The notes: generated from the letters alone by a model not told the origin. Shown: positions 9,119 to 19,499, counted from the first letter of the stretch. The stretch is DNA of 51,773 bases from Prorocentrum cordatum (GCA_963575745.1 CAUYUJ010013880.1:386066-437838), one strand, 5' to 3'. Made by a program: numbers and translations.

Positions 9119-9535
9119 GTCCGTCAGAGCTTCGAATTCTTCGAAGAGGTACTCCAGATTTCGTAATAAAGGGAGGGGGGTCTCATTTCGCGGGGGGTCT
9201 CTTCAGGCTATCCTGGAGGGCCTGGGGGGTCCGGGGGCGATGTTTTGGAGGGTTCTCCCACGGGGGGGAGGTCTGGAATGGCTTGTCTTGGAGGGTCCAG
9301 ACCCCCTCCCTTCTATTACGACATCTGGAGCATCGCCTCTCCAGTGCTGTGGAGTGTGCGGATGGCTCCCACCTGCCGCCGCTGCGCGCCGCTCTGCGAC
9401 GGGGCCCTCCGCTGCCCTGCCCTCTTGGTTCTCTGTGCCGTGGAGGCCGCGGGCGCCCTGCCGCTCCAGATCTCTCGGGCTCTCGTGGCCCTCCCGGGCA
9501 AGGCCTCCTGCGAGGCCTTGCCCAGGAGGGCCAGG
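9119..9535 (+). pseudogene. LINE A RT N-terminal region, degraded
   Basis: Fragments such as SELRILRRGTPDF and LPPLRAALRRG suggest the start of the RT domain, but three frames are needed and stops intervene. Direct repeats of the kind TCCAGATCTCTCGGGC occur. The limits are uncertain. Confidence 0.35.
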
Positions 9536-9668
9536 AGGAGGAGGAGGAGGAGGAGGAGGAGGAAAAAGAAGGAGAACGCCACAATCGCAGGATTCAGGTT
9601 TGGCCAACGTCCAAATTGAGGAGGTGGAGGAGGAGGAGGAGGAGGAGGAGGAGGAGGAGGAGGAGGGC
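9536..9668. repeat. Two GGA microsatellites in LINE A
   Basis: GGA tracts at 9536-9563 and 9619-9665 separated by about 55 bp of unique sequence. Confidence 0.95.
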
Positions 9669-9802
9669 ACTGGGCATCGCTCGGACGTCCATTCCGAGTG
9701 TTTTTGTTCGGTTTCGTGCGTGGCGTTTTCGCCACATGATCCAGGATGCTCCTCGATGGTCCTCGCCGAAGGAAAAATGCACACGTCCGAGCGACGCCAA
9801 AT
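9669..9802. mobile_element. Fold-back element F2, copy 1
   Basis: The ends are inverted: GCATCGCTCGGACGT on the left, and on the right ACGTCCGAGCGACGCC. The interior aligns with the copy at 22328-22449, including CCAGGATNCTCCTC and GTCCTCGCCGA. It is MITE-like, 120-135 bp, with no coding capacity. It lies just upstream of the conserved GGFRPIG motif of the RT. Confidence 0.75.
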
Positions 9803-11228
9803 CCTGGGCAAGGCCTCCGGGGGCTTCCGTCCCATCGGCGTTTTTCCGAGCTGGTATCGCCTCTGGTAGGGGAACAACAAGTGACATAAACATAAAAACT
9901 CGGAGGTCCGCTCGGATTTCTCGGATCGGCGCTGGACCCCCTTCCCTGGCGCGCGGAGCGCGCCAGGGGCGGCGCCGGAGGCGCCGCCGGGGGGCCCCAG
10001 CGCCGATCCGAGAAATTCGCGCGGACCTCCGAGTTGTTATGTTTATGTCACTTGTTGTTCCCCTATCTGGGGGCGGGCTCGACGTTCTCATGCGCAGCGC
10101 TGGGAAGCAGAGCGCCCTCGGGAGTTTGGGGCCGCGGCCCGCGGGGGCCCACGGGAGCGCCGCTGACGCGGTGTGGCGCCAGGCCTTCAGGGCTGAGGCG
10201 GGTCTCGGTCGTGGCGACGTGCCACAGGCGCTACGGGCACATTGATTTGCTGTTTTTGTTTGCGAAGTGCCGTCAGCATGGATTTCCCCCGGCGATTGCC
10301 AGGCAGGCCATCTGTGCGTATTCGACGGCCAGATACCTGGCCCTGGGGGGCTTCGTCGAAAGGCCGTACCTTGTCATCAGGGGTATCGTGGCGGGCTGCT
10401 CGTTCGCCACGAGTCTGATCAGGGTGTTTGCGATGGCCAGCTTCGACTCGCTTCCTCGGTCGTCAGGTTTGGACTTCGACGCGTATGTCGACGACTTAGG
10501 CCTCAGCTGCTCGGGCAAAGCTAAGGATGTCGAGCGAGATCTTGCGGGTGGAGCCCGTGCCCTTCATCGATGCATCACCGAAGGGCTACAAAGTGGGGAT
10601 GGTTGCCAGCAACAAGGGATTGGCGTCGCAGCTCCTCCAGAAACTTCGGCCTCGTGCTGGGCAAGAGGCGGTCGTTGGAAGAGTTGCGAACCTCGAGGTT
10701 GATTTCGCTGCTGGCCGTTCTATTCGCGCGCCTGGCCGCGGCCGCGCGGCCAAGCTCAAAGCTCGTTTGGCGACGGCGCTGCGCAAGACCAGGAGGCTCA
10801 AAAAGCTGGGGGGGGTTCTCCGAAACCGCAACTTGATGGCGTTTGCGTCTGGGCCGCTGATAGGTGGAACCTACGGGTCCGATAGTTTTGGGGTGTTTGA
10901 CAGGGAGCTTCTGGACTTGCGACGTGCTGCGGTGTCGTGCGTCAAACCGCGCTCTCAAGGGCGCTCGCTGGCTGTTCTCAACTTGCTCGCGGATGACCCG
11001 TGCTGGCGTGCGAATGTGGCCCCCATCATTAAGTGGTCTAAAAGAAATATGGCCGTGCCAGACTCGGGCGTTCAAATGGAGCCTGTCTTGGGCCGAGCTG
11101 CGCGAGGGCTGGATGCAGGCCTTCAGCCACGACAATCATTCGTGGGCGAAAGTGCGCGGGCCACTGTCGGCTGTACGCATGTGTATCTACCGCCTGGGCT
11201 GGACGATGCACGGTTTTGTCACTCCTAG
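9803..11228 (+). pseudogene. LINE A reverse transcriptase (YVDD) remnant
   Basis: GGFRPIGVFPSWYRLW (about 9818-9865) is the conserved RT block before motif A. The F1 fold-back interrupts directly after it. RARRSHAQRWEAE and ADAVWRQAFRAEAG follow in two frames. From about 10210 one frame carries AKCRQHGFP, motif B-like GIVAGCSFATSL and motif C AYVDDLGL (YVDD at 10484-10495). A shift near 10560 leads into the thumb region (10527-11228 frame): NLEVDFAAGRS, GGTYGSDSFGV and GRSLAVLNLLADDP. An intact motif A Asp is not visible. Non-functional: frameshifts at about 10130 and 10560 plus the insertion. Confidence 0.8.
9869..10063. mobile_element. Fold-back element F1, copy 1 (195 bp)
   Basis: Long inverted arms begin GGGGAACAACAAGTGACATA and end with the exact complement. 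Each arm is about 75 nt with a few mismatches. The centre contains a second palindrome (CCCTGGCGCGC-GGA-GCGCGCCAGGG) and GGCGCCGGAGGCGCC. A TA lies at each outer edge, which fits a TA target duplication. Removing the element joins the RT frames on either side to within one base. A relative lies at 29081-29218. Confidence 0.85.
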
Positions 11229-11611
11229 GGATGACTTTGGCCATGACATCTCGCCCACCCTCTCCCCCCCCCCCGTCTAATCAAAGTTCTGCGTCGCGAG
11301 GCGGTGCTCAGAAACCTTGAGCGGGACTCTGGAGACAAGTGCGCGGTGGGGTACAGGTTTTCTTGGGGCGTGGTCAAGCAACTGCTCGTTTCGTCCACGG
11401 TTCCCGCCGAAGCCAAAGGGATCATGAGGGCCCAGACCTGCCGTGCCTTCTGGACAGGTGCCGATGCAGCTGCAGCAAGCTATGACGCGTCAGACCTCTG
11501 CCCCATGTGCGAAGCCGAGAGCGACACGATGCACCGCAGTCTTTTTTCGTTGTGTGGCCTGCGCTGGGCAGCGCAAGGAGCTGCTCCCGCCGCGGTTGAT
11601 AGAGGCTGCCA
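11229..11611 (+). pseudogene. LINE A CCHC-like finger region
   Basis: The frame 11304-11615 includes RAQTCRAFWTGAD and DLCPMCEAESDTMHRSLFSL. This is a C-x2-C-x6-H-type finger of the kind found between RT and RNase H in these elements. A run of C at about 11265-11277 breaks the frame from the RT side. Confidence 0.55.
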
Positions 11612-11809
11612 ATGACACGGCCAGCCCCGAGTATGAAGAAAAGCTATTCTTGTACGGTGCATTCCGTCGCCCTGGGGACTATGCTCCGGGCCCTTTGTAT
11701 GAAGGTGGTGTCTCCCTCGTGTGGTTGGCCGAGGACCTCCCCCCTCCCCCTCCTTCGCGCGGTGCTGAGAGGGTGGCCCTCTGGGGGCATCATGTGGGGA
11801 TATGTAGTG

Positions 11810-12154
11810 CGCGAGTTGTCTCGCGCGGGCTGGGCAGTGACGATGGTGGGGAGTGATGGCGAGCTCTTAGGTGCCCTGAAAAGCCCCGTCTGGGCTCCCT
11901 GGCCTCAGACCCCCCAGGCCGCTGAATGTGCTGCGTTTGCCTTATGCGGTGCGTATGCTGATGCCCCGTCTAGTTGTTACAGCGATTGCCAGAATGTCGT
12001 GGATCATGTAGCGCTCGGGACCGATGGGCGCTGTGGCAAGCGACAGTATTCGGGTCTTGTGTTTCAAGGGAAGCACCATTCTGGAAGGAATCTGTCAGCC
12101 CTCATCAAGGTTTCTGAGCATAGGGACTCTGATGATGATGATGATGATGCTGCT

Positions 12155-12185
<31 letters not shown>

Positions 12186-12613
12186 ATGATGATGCTGATG
12201 ATGATGCCATTGCACGCAACGTGCGTTTCAGGAGAATTGGCAATCGGTACGCCGACCTGGCGGCCAAAGAAGGGGCTAGTGTGCACCCCACCCTCACTCC
12301 TGTTGAGGCCGATGAGCTCGACACGTGTATCAAGATTGCCCGTCTGGTTCCCATCGCTGGCCCTCAGTTGCTGCCACTTTGGCCGCGGCTTGAATTTCGG
12401 GGCACCGCCAAGTCCGTTCCTGCTCCCGCCGCTCGTAACGTCTCCCTGGATGTTGGGCACTCGTGGGCGCAGGTTGGGTCCTTCTGGCAGTGTCGCGTGT
12501 GCCTCAAGGGCTCTCGCGCTCGGCTCTCTCCTCCTGGGGACTGCCCAAGGCATTCCAGGTTGGAACAAGGCGCGCTGCTCAAATTAGGACACACGGTCGT
12601 TGCCTTCCCGTGA
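11810..12613 (+). pseudogene. LINE A RNase H domain
   Basis: In the frame 11612-12613: AGWAVTMV, QTPQAAECAAFALCGAY (the catalytic Glu region), YSDCQNVVDHV (the Asp region), SEHRD, and RIGNRYADLAAKEGA (the GNxxAD C-terminal motif). The first catalytic Asp (the DGS motif) is not evident upstream, where the sequence is out of frame. A GAT/GCT microsatellite expands the loop between the HRD and GNRYAD motifs. RNase H removes element RNA after first-strand synthesis; here it is a relic. Confidence 0.75.
12128..12208. repeat. In-frame GAT/GCT microsatellite in RNase H
   Basis: About 80 bp of GAT and GCT triplets adding about 26 Asp/Ala residues without breaking the frame. Confidence 0.95.
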
Positions 12614-12835
12614 TCTGACCAGTCTTTTCTTTTCGTTTGCTTGTCCTGCAAGTTCTACAGCAGTGGATCGCAGATGGTCAAGCTCGGTAAGGCGTGTGGT
12701 CAGCCCACCACCACGTCAACGCGCAACATGCGCAAGCTCAAGAAGGGCTTGCATCCTGATAGGGATCAGGTCACTGTTGACATTGATGATTCTTTTTCAT
12801 GCGGTAAGGGGCGCGGCTCCTCGGCTCCTGCTTGA
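12614..12835 (+). pseudogene. LINE A C-terminal Cys/His domain
   Basis: Same frame as RNase H, separated by one TGA (12611-12613). GHTVVAFP before the stop and CLSCKFYSSGSQ, LGKACGQP and KKGLHPDRDQ after it form an H..C-x2-C..C pattern ending in GLHP. LINE B has the equivalent at 39820-40190 (WCTRCGHYGATKAL). The single stop and missing start argue for decay rather than a separate gene. Confidence 0.6.
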
Positions 12836-13040
12836 GCCTCGGGCAGGAAGCGTCATCACTGCGATGCATTGGCGTTGCTGCCAAAAAAAGGAGGAGGAGG
12901 GGGGGGGGAGGAGGAGGAGGAAGAGGAGGAGGAGCATAACTTATGGGGGGTATGAAGGGGGCACGTTCGGGTGAGGGGCCAACTAGGCGCGCTCGGGCCA
13001 CATCTGACAGCCCAGCCCTCCCACCCATCCTTTCCATGTG
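12836..13040. repeat. Downstream of LINE A: GGA tract
   Basis: 12887-12936 is a GGA/GGGA microsatellite mirroring the one upstream of LINE A. The remainder has no feature I can name. Confidence 0.7.
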
Positions 13041-13049
13041 AGCTGTTCT

Positions 13050-13435
13050 GTGTGCGCGCGTGTGTGTGTGTGTGCTTTGTGTGTGTGTGTCTTAACCAGA
13101 GCGGGCCCTAAACAGCGTAGCTGCAGCACTCGTTTGGATGCTACCTACGTGGGGCAAGCTATGTGGTGCCATCTCTGTGGAACACTATGTGTGGTGCAAG
13201 TAATGTCGTGCAACCGATGTGGCTCACTCTAGGCGGTAGGATCTAACGTGCTCATATAAGTGGTGTGCGCTACGTGGTGCAATAGTTACTGCAATTGGGT
13301 GTGGTAAGAGCATGCAAGCCACGTGGTGCAATACATGTGGTGGGATCTTAACGTACTCATCTGTGTCATCTGTGTGGTGTGACCTTTGTGATGTAATCTA
13401 CGTGATGCAATATATATATATATATATATACATGT
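13050..13435. repeat. Degenerate TATGTGGTGCAAT repeats, GT and AT tracts
   Basis: 13057-13092 is GT-rich. From 13130 to 13405 a 14-17 bp motif of the type TACGTGGTGCAAT recurs about a dozen times in diverged form. 13409-13431 is a TA microsatellite. The reverse complement of the same motif makes up 49130-49335. Confidence 0.75.
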
Positions 13436-13499
13436 GGCAAAGACGAATCTATTCATCGAGGGCAATCCAAAAATGGTCCGTCTGCCGTAGAGAAATGTA

Positions 13500-13920
13500 A
13501 GCTTGCACTCCTATTTCGCCGTGGAAGCGCAGGGCAATGCTTAACGCGGCGTAGCAATACGACGCAAAACAACGCAATGCGAAGCAACGCAAGGCAACGC
13601 AACGCACAATAGCAGTACAAAACAAGGCCACGCAATGCAACCACTTGCTTCGGCAAGCAACGCAGAACAACGAAAACCAACGCATAACAATGTAACGCAG
13701 AATAACGCAACGCAGCGGCGACAGCGAAGCAACGGCGACGGGCGGCGACGAGGCGTTGACTGGACCGCGACGGCCAGCACAGATCCACCAGACAGAAACA
13801 CAAACCCAAGTGACGGGCGGCGACATGGCGGCGACGGCGCCGGCACGAAGCCGCCAGACCGACACACAGGCCCAGTTCTGCAGACCAGAAACAAGAACCC
13901 CTAAGCGCAAACACTGTTTT
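13500..13920. repeat. Degenerate AACGCA repeats; no gene
   Basis: 13535-13740 is rich in GCAAC/AACGC units. 13740-13920 is GAC-rich with CCAGACAGAAAC and CCAGACCGACAC type repeats. Frames are compositional. Confidence 0.6.
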
Positions 13921-14980
13921 GGGAATCTATACATACGCCAGATTTGAAGGCTTGTTTCGTTTCGCGTCAATCTTGGTCCTGCGCCCATGCGCTCCCAACC
14001 ACTCGGTAAATGGGGTATTGGTGAAAGCAGATGATGTCCACGTGGGGAGGGGCACAGTCATCATCTCGGAACGGGCCACAAGCATGTTTTGGGATGGGGA
14101 GAGAGGGCGTCGGTGTGCTGGGGCGAGAGAGGTGAGAGGAAGTGGTGGCCGCGAGAAAGGCTGCGGTCATCACGTTCAAGGAGCAACGCCATGAGCGTCA
14201 ACGGAGTAAAAACAGAAACGGGTGATCCGCAGCTCGGACGGCGACGACCAAGACGAGGAAAGCGAGGACGAGAACGACGAGAAGGACGGGCACGACGAGA
14301 CACACGGCTCCGCGATAGCCAGGCGGGGGAAAGGTCACGACGGGATGCGCTTCCGGCAGCGAGATCGCTGACATGATTACCGCGAAGTGGGTGAGGGTCA
14401 CGAAGTCGAGAAAAACTAGATTGAAGGGGAACTGGAACACACAAATAAATACACACAAATAAAAATATCCCCCATATTTTCCCATATTTTCTGGGTTTTT
14501 GTCTTCCCCACCACTTCCCATATTTTTGCATATTTTCCTGGGAGTCGACGATTAATTGTGTCTGTGTGTTTCTTTCCCTCCTGATATGTCCACGTGTGCG
14601 AGTGGGGACCGCTGGCATCGGGGGGCGGGGCTGATGCGAAGGTCGTCGGGGAGGGGCAATGCTGGGTGCGACGAGAGGGCGAAGCTGATGACCGCGAGAG
14701 GGGTGAAAGTCATCGCTCGGAGAAGGGGTGGCGAACCCCCGGTGAGAAAAGGGGCGCGCAGTGAGGAGTCTCTTGTCGTGGTCGCCAAGCTTCAGAGCTC
14801 CTTGCGTGCCTTTGGGGCCCTTGCGCCGTCGAGGGGCCTCTTGGGAGCCTCTGGGGCGCTCTGGGGGGCCGCGTGCGCCGAATCCGAATTCATCGACAGG
14901 TCTGGAAGAATCGCTGATTTGCACATCTCGCGGCCCACTTGGTCGTTTCGTGGCCGGTGGACAACGATGACGATGACTAG
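13921..14980. other. No gene recognised
   Basis: Mixed sequence. 14225-14300 is GACGA-rich and 14435-14560 is notably AT-rich (AAATAAATACACAC, CCATATTTTC repeats). The long minus-strand frame 14061-14924 has the biased Pro/Arg/Ser composition of shadow frames. Confidence 0.5.
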
Positions 14981-14984
14981 TGCC

Positions 14985-15323
14985 CGCTCGTTTTGGAGGT
15001 GGCCTGGGTGCTCTTTGGGCACCCTTAAAGGAGGGTCTCAGGCTTGAGCGGGCTTCAAGGGACCTTGGCGTTCACGGCGCCCATTGGCCTGCAGCTGGCC
15101 GACGACGATGGGGCGAGCATGGAAGACGACGGCGAAGTAGGAGGCGGAGCAGAAGATGCAGAGCAGGAAGCGAATGAGGAGGACGAGCATCGGCCGACCA
15201 ATGTACGCTCGTTTCGGAGGTGGCCTGGGCGCTGTGTAGGCGTCTTTAAGTAGGGTCTCAGACTTGAGGGGGCTTTCGGGGGGCCTTGGCGTTCACGGCG
15301 CTGACTGGCCTACAGCTGGTCGA
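14985..15323. repeat. Tandem direct duplication, 221-bp spacing
   Basis: About 120 bp from 14985 (CGCTCGTTTTGGAGGTGGCC) recurs from 15206 with roughly 85% identity. It includes GGGTCTCAGRCTTGAG and CCTTGGCGTTCACGGCGC. Confidence 0.8.
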
Positions 15324-15620
15324 AGCGAGTAGACATGAGATGTCTCGGGGGATGCAGCGGCGGCCGCCCAATGAAGCGGGGACACGGACATGACCGCGAG
15401 GGGGTCGTGGTCATGCCGCCGGGGCCGTCGTGCCGCCATGGCGGCACTCTTGGGTGTTCGTCGGGGCCTCGCGGAGTGTTTCTGTGGGGCCTCTGGAAGC
15501 CCTGCATGGCTCGTGAATCGGGGGCCTCTGGAAGCCTTCCTGGGAACGCCGTGCGAGACGTAGACACGAGCCCTCCCATACGCTTCTGAGGGCCAGTTGG
15601 GAGGCTTTTTCTGGGAGCCT
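15324..15620. other. No gene seen
   Basis: GC-rich spacer between the duplication and the G/T-rich minisatellite. Confidence 0.5.
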
Positions 15621-16270
15621 GTTGTAACCAGTTTGTGAATCTCTGGGGGCCTCTTGGGCCTTCTTTGGGGTCTTTTTGGAGCTCTTTTCAGCCGGCCGGG
15701 GGCCCTCTTGGGCCGTCCTGGGGCCCTCTTGTGACGTCTTGGGGGGCCTTGGGCCGTCTTTGGGCCCTCTTGGGCCGTCTAGGGGGCCGCCTCCTATGGC
15801 CTTCTTGGGGTTCCCTCGGGACCCTTTTGGAACCCCCTGGGGCCTGTTTTGGACCCTTTGGGGGCTCTCTTGGGCCGTCTTGGAGCGCTCTGAGGCAGTC
15901 TTGGGGCCCTCCTGGGGGCCTCTTGGACCGTCTTGGGACACTCTTTGGGGACTCTTGGGTCGTCTTGGGCGCTGTGAGGACAGAAGAAACGAATGTGCTA
16001 AAAATGCACGTCTCCCGGAGGGAATGTTATGTTTTTGCCTCTTGGGTGTTTTTGTTGGGGGGCCTCTTGGGCCGTCTTGAAAGTCTCCGTTGCCATCTGG
16101 AAACCGCCTTGGGCCCTCAGGAGAGCTCTTGGGCCCTTTTGGGAATATCTCAGGGCGCCTTGGGAGCCTCGCGGGCCAGCTCGGGGGCCTCTTGGGCCGG
16201 TGTGGGGGGCGTTTCCGGGCTGTCCGGGAACTCTCCCCACAAGTGCCGCAGCGCTGAGGAAAACAGTCCG
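15621..16270 (+). repeat. TTGGGCC/CTTGGGG minisatellite, plus orientation
   Basis: Degenerate 12-24 bp units of CTCTTGGGCCGT type, interrupted by a unique core near 15975-16060 (GTGAGGACAGAAGAAACG). The opposite strand reads as a Gly-Pro-Arg/Gln-rich frame. The family also occurs at 1930-2150, 16660-17030 and 45400-46110. Confidence 0.85.
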
Positions 16271-16324
16271 AAAGGTATGTGGTGTGTGCGCGTGTGGCGG
16301 TCATCCTGGGGGTTTTCCACGCAG

Positions 16325-16362
<38 letters not shown>

Positions 16363-16438
16363 TGTATATATATATATATATATGTATATATGGGTACATA
16401 TATGTATACATATATATATATATATATATATACATCCG
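16325..16438. repeat. AT microsatellite palindrome
   Basis: TA repeats whose outer edges are GGATGTATATATA and TATATATACATCC, so the whole tract is a palindrome able to form a cruciform. It sits between the two oppositely oriented TTGGGCC arrays. Confidence 0.9.
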
Positions 16439-16659
16439 CCACCGTGCCCTAAGGCACGAGTTGGAATGGCCTCAGGCCCCTCTCTGCGTTGAGTTTTGCA
16501 CAAGTGCTACACGGGTCCCACAGCCCGGAGTTCTGGGCGCTCTCGGGCGCTCTCGCGCGCTCCTGGGCGCCATCGGGGGGTCCATGCGCGACACTTCGAG
16601 AGGCCACGAGCGCGCTGTTCGGGACATGCAGATCCGACATCGTTTCGCATGGACCAGGG

Positions 16660-17030
16660 GGCCGTCCTGGAGCCCCCTTGGGCGCCTCTTGGACCGTCTT
16701 GGAGGTCCCAGGAGGGCGGCCCAAGAAGCCACACTCGTACAAGACGATTGTGTGTTTTATGGTTTTCGCATTGCCGCCTTTTCGGTCCTCATGGCGTCCA
16801 AGACGGCCCAACAGGCGCCCAAGAGATCGCCCCCAAACGGCCCAAGAGCCAAGAGCGGCCCAAGAGGCACCAAACACGTCCCAAAGCGGGGCCCAAGATG
16901 GGGAACACGAACTGACATTTTGATCCCTCCGCCCCAAGAGGCCCCCAAAACGCCCCAAGACCCCAAAACAACCGCCTCCAAAAGGCATCCGAAATGCCTC
17001 CGAAGAGATCCTCACAGGCATCCACTAGGC
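16660..17030 (-). repeat. TTGGGCC minisatellite, minus orientation
   Basis: GGCCCAAGAG and GCCCCAAGA units. Reverse-complemented, it aligns with the 15.6-16.3 kb array, and the core GCCATGAGGACCGAAAAGGC recalls that array's core. Confidence 0.75.
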
Positions 17031-17077
17031 CTCTGACCTGCAGTCCATGCACGGTGGCGGGATGGGCCACGAACCTC

Positions 17078-17290
17078 TCTCTCTCTGTCTCTCTCTCTCT
17101 CTCTCTGTTTCTCTCTCTCTCTCTCTTTCTCTCTTTCTCTCTCGCTCTCTCTCTCTCCTTCTCTCTAGATATATACATACATGTCGGGGCGCGACGACGC
17201 CCGATTTTATTTATTTATATCGATATATACATATATGACATGTGTATCGATCGATGTATCGATATATGTGCGCAATCGATCCCCATAGCG
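17078..17290. repeat. CT microsatellite and ATCGAT/TATA-rich tract
   Basis: 17078-17166 is CT/CTTT. 17167-17280 is AT-rich with ATCGATCGATGTATCGATAT. Confidence 0.9.
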
Positions 17291-18055
17291 ACCCCCAAAG
17301 CGCCCGAAGCATGACTCCGCAGAATCGCTTCACTGAAGCCGCACGCTCGCTTCATTGACAAGTTTTTGTTTTTTTGGGGATGGATATTTGTTACCTCCAT
17401 GTCATAAACCAAAACACTTTCCCATCAACCCCATCAACCTGCGATCCAGGCTGGCGAACTCATCCGCTCGGCCCATCCGTCACGGGCACCGCGAGCATTT
17501 CGGTTTGGGTCGGTGCCGCGAAACGCTGTGTGTGTGCCAGGTCTTTTTTGCTTGCGTAGGTCTGGGAAACAGCGACACCATGTGTATGCTAGGTTTGTTT
17601 TTTTCCCCCAGCCGTCCTGTGAAATTGGGTCCTCGCTTTATCTGGAGCGATTGACCACAGTCGCCCATCGGCAAAGAACTTTGCCCGTCTTTGCACCCCG
17701 CGCCCCTTCTTCGCAACGGGACCGTGATCATGCGATTCGATACCAACGGCGGCGATGACAGCGACGGCGCGGACAACGACAATACACGAAGTGGAATCAA
17801 TTGCTGCCGCCTCTTGACAGGCTGTTGGCACCCGTTGTGTACACGGTACACATTTCAACTACGAGAGCGTTTCGCGAGTTTCGAATCCCATGGCGGTGAA
17901 GACGGCGACGACGCGGACGACGTCGACGATTGTGGTGTTGATAAATGTGCGCCTCGCAACTTCGCCGAACGCTCGCTTCAGAATTTAGCGCATAAGTCCT
18001 AAATGTGGTGGGCGACAAAAAGAGAGGCGGTGATACAATTATCCTGGCGAAGGAC
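17291..18055. other. No gene recognised
   Basis: Mixed sequence. The plus frame 17691-18002 (103 aa) starts at an ATG and contains two similar Gly-Asp-rich stretches (about 17740-17780 and 17890-17930), but I see no domain. GACGA-rich DNA explains the Asp content. Confidence 0.4.
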
Positions 18056-18059
18056 CCGG

Positions 18060-18915
18060 TCATACTCGGTTGTGGAACCTGCGTTGTGGGTAGCCTCTTC
18101 GGTGGAGCTCCCTGTTGGGCCACGGACCGTGTGAGGCGTGTGCCACAATGGGCGCCGGGCGCATGCGGCCTGTGCCACTGGGAGCTTCGGTGGAACTCCA
18201 AATGGGGCGACGAACCGCGTGAGGCGTGTGCCAAGATGGGCGTCGGGCGCAAGCGGCCTGTGCCACTAGGGCCTTCGGTGGAGCCCCCTATGGGTCCACG
18301 AACCGTGTGAGGTGTGTGCCATAATGGGCGTCGGGCGCACGCGGCCTGTGCCACTGAGGCTTTCGGCGGAGCATCCTATGGGTCCACGAAAGGGTGTGCC
18401 AAAATGGGCGTCGGGCGCATGCGGCCTGTGCCACTGGGGCCTTCGGTGAAACTCCCAATGGGGCGACGAACCGCGTGAGGCGTGTGCCAAGATGGGCGTC
18501 GGGCGCAAGCGGCCTGTGCCACTAGGGCCTTCGGTGGAGCCCCCTATGGGTCCACGAACCGTGTGAGGTGTGTGCCAGAATGGGCGTCGGGCGCACGCGG
18601 CCTGTGCCACTGAGGCTTTCGGCGGAGCATCCTATGGGTCCACGAAAGGGTGTGCCAAAATGGGCGTCGGGCGCATGCGGCCTGTGCCACTGGGGCCTTC
18701 GGTGGAACTCCCTATAGAACCACGAGCCGTGTGAGCGGTGTGCCAAAATGGGAGTCGGCCGCATGCGGCCTGTGCCACTGGGGCTTTCAATGGGGCTCCC
18801 TATGGGACCGCGAACCGTGTGAGGTGTGTGCCAACATGGGCGTCGGGCGCATGCGGCCTGCGCCACTGGGGCCTTCGGTGGAGCTCCCCATCGGGCCACG
18901 ATCCTTGTGAGGGGC
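18060..18915. repeat. 86-bp tandem array with 256-bp higher-order unit
   Basis: About ten units of 82-92 bp sharing GTGTGCCAARATGGGCGTCG and CGGCCTGTGCCACTGGGGC. Three-unit blocks 18202-18457 and 18458-18712 differ at only a few positions. This is a recent higher-order duplication over an older monomer array. Units give Arg/His/Pro-rich minus-strand frames that I do not regard as coding. Confidence 0.9.
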
Positions 18916-19220
18916 GTGCAGCGCTAGCTGGCATGCGGAGAGCAGGAGGCAAGGGATGGGGGCAGGGACGGGGCAGCGGGAGGTGAGGTGACGCGGGGCG
19001 CTGCCTCCTCCAGATGAAGACCCAACGCCACGAGATCGTTCAGGAAGAATGCCACCGGCTCTGCGGCCCTCGTAATGGCGGGCCACGGTGCTCGGCCCCC
19101 GGAAGGTGGACGATTCGGGTTGGCCCTCGGACAGTGTGGGAGGCCAAGGGAAGCCCGACAGCTGACAGTTCGGAGCGGCCGGGGTGGAGAGTTTCGGACT
19201 GGTCAAATGCACACCCTGCC
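18916..19220. other. No gene recognised
   Basis: GC-rich spacer without a named feature. Confidence 0.4.
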
Positions 19221-19443
19221 CCCTGGCGTGGGCGTCCTGCAATCCTGGGGCGACGACGACTGCGAACACGGCGAAGGCAACGGCGGACTGCGGCACGACA
19301 ACGGACGACGACGACGGCGGACTGCTGCTGATGATGACGTGCGGATGGCAAACGGGGGTGATGGGGGGGGGGTGCTGCGTGGGCGTCATGCAGTCCTGGG
19401 GCGACGACCACGACAGACGACGGACGACCAACAACCGACGGCG

Positions 19444-19499
<56 letters not shown>

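Larger units (their letters stand above)
5542..12835 (+). mobile_element. LINE A: decayed non-LTR retrotransposon
   Basis: Order on the plus strand: spliced-leader copy, ORF1 with CCCC zinc finger and coiled coil, AP-endonuclease remnant, linker, RT with YVDD, CCHC-like finger, RNase H, C-terminal Cys/His domain. This order matches LINE B in the same window. Frameshifts, stops, microsatellites (8281-8428, 9536-9668, 12128-12208) and two fold-back insertions (9669-9802, 9869-10063) show it is dead. It is bracketed by GGA tracts (5465-5541 and 12887-12936), so a target duplication cannot be defined. Confidence 0.88.

Noticed and set aside
15411-16442. 343-aa collagen-like Gly-Pro-rich protein on the minus strand
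   Set aside because: The frame is a by-product of the TTGGGCC minisatellite and runs through an AT microsatellite.
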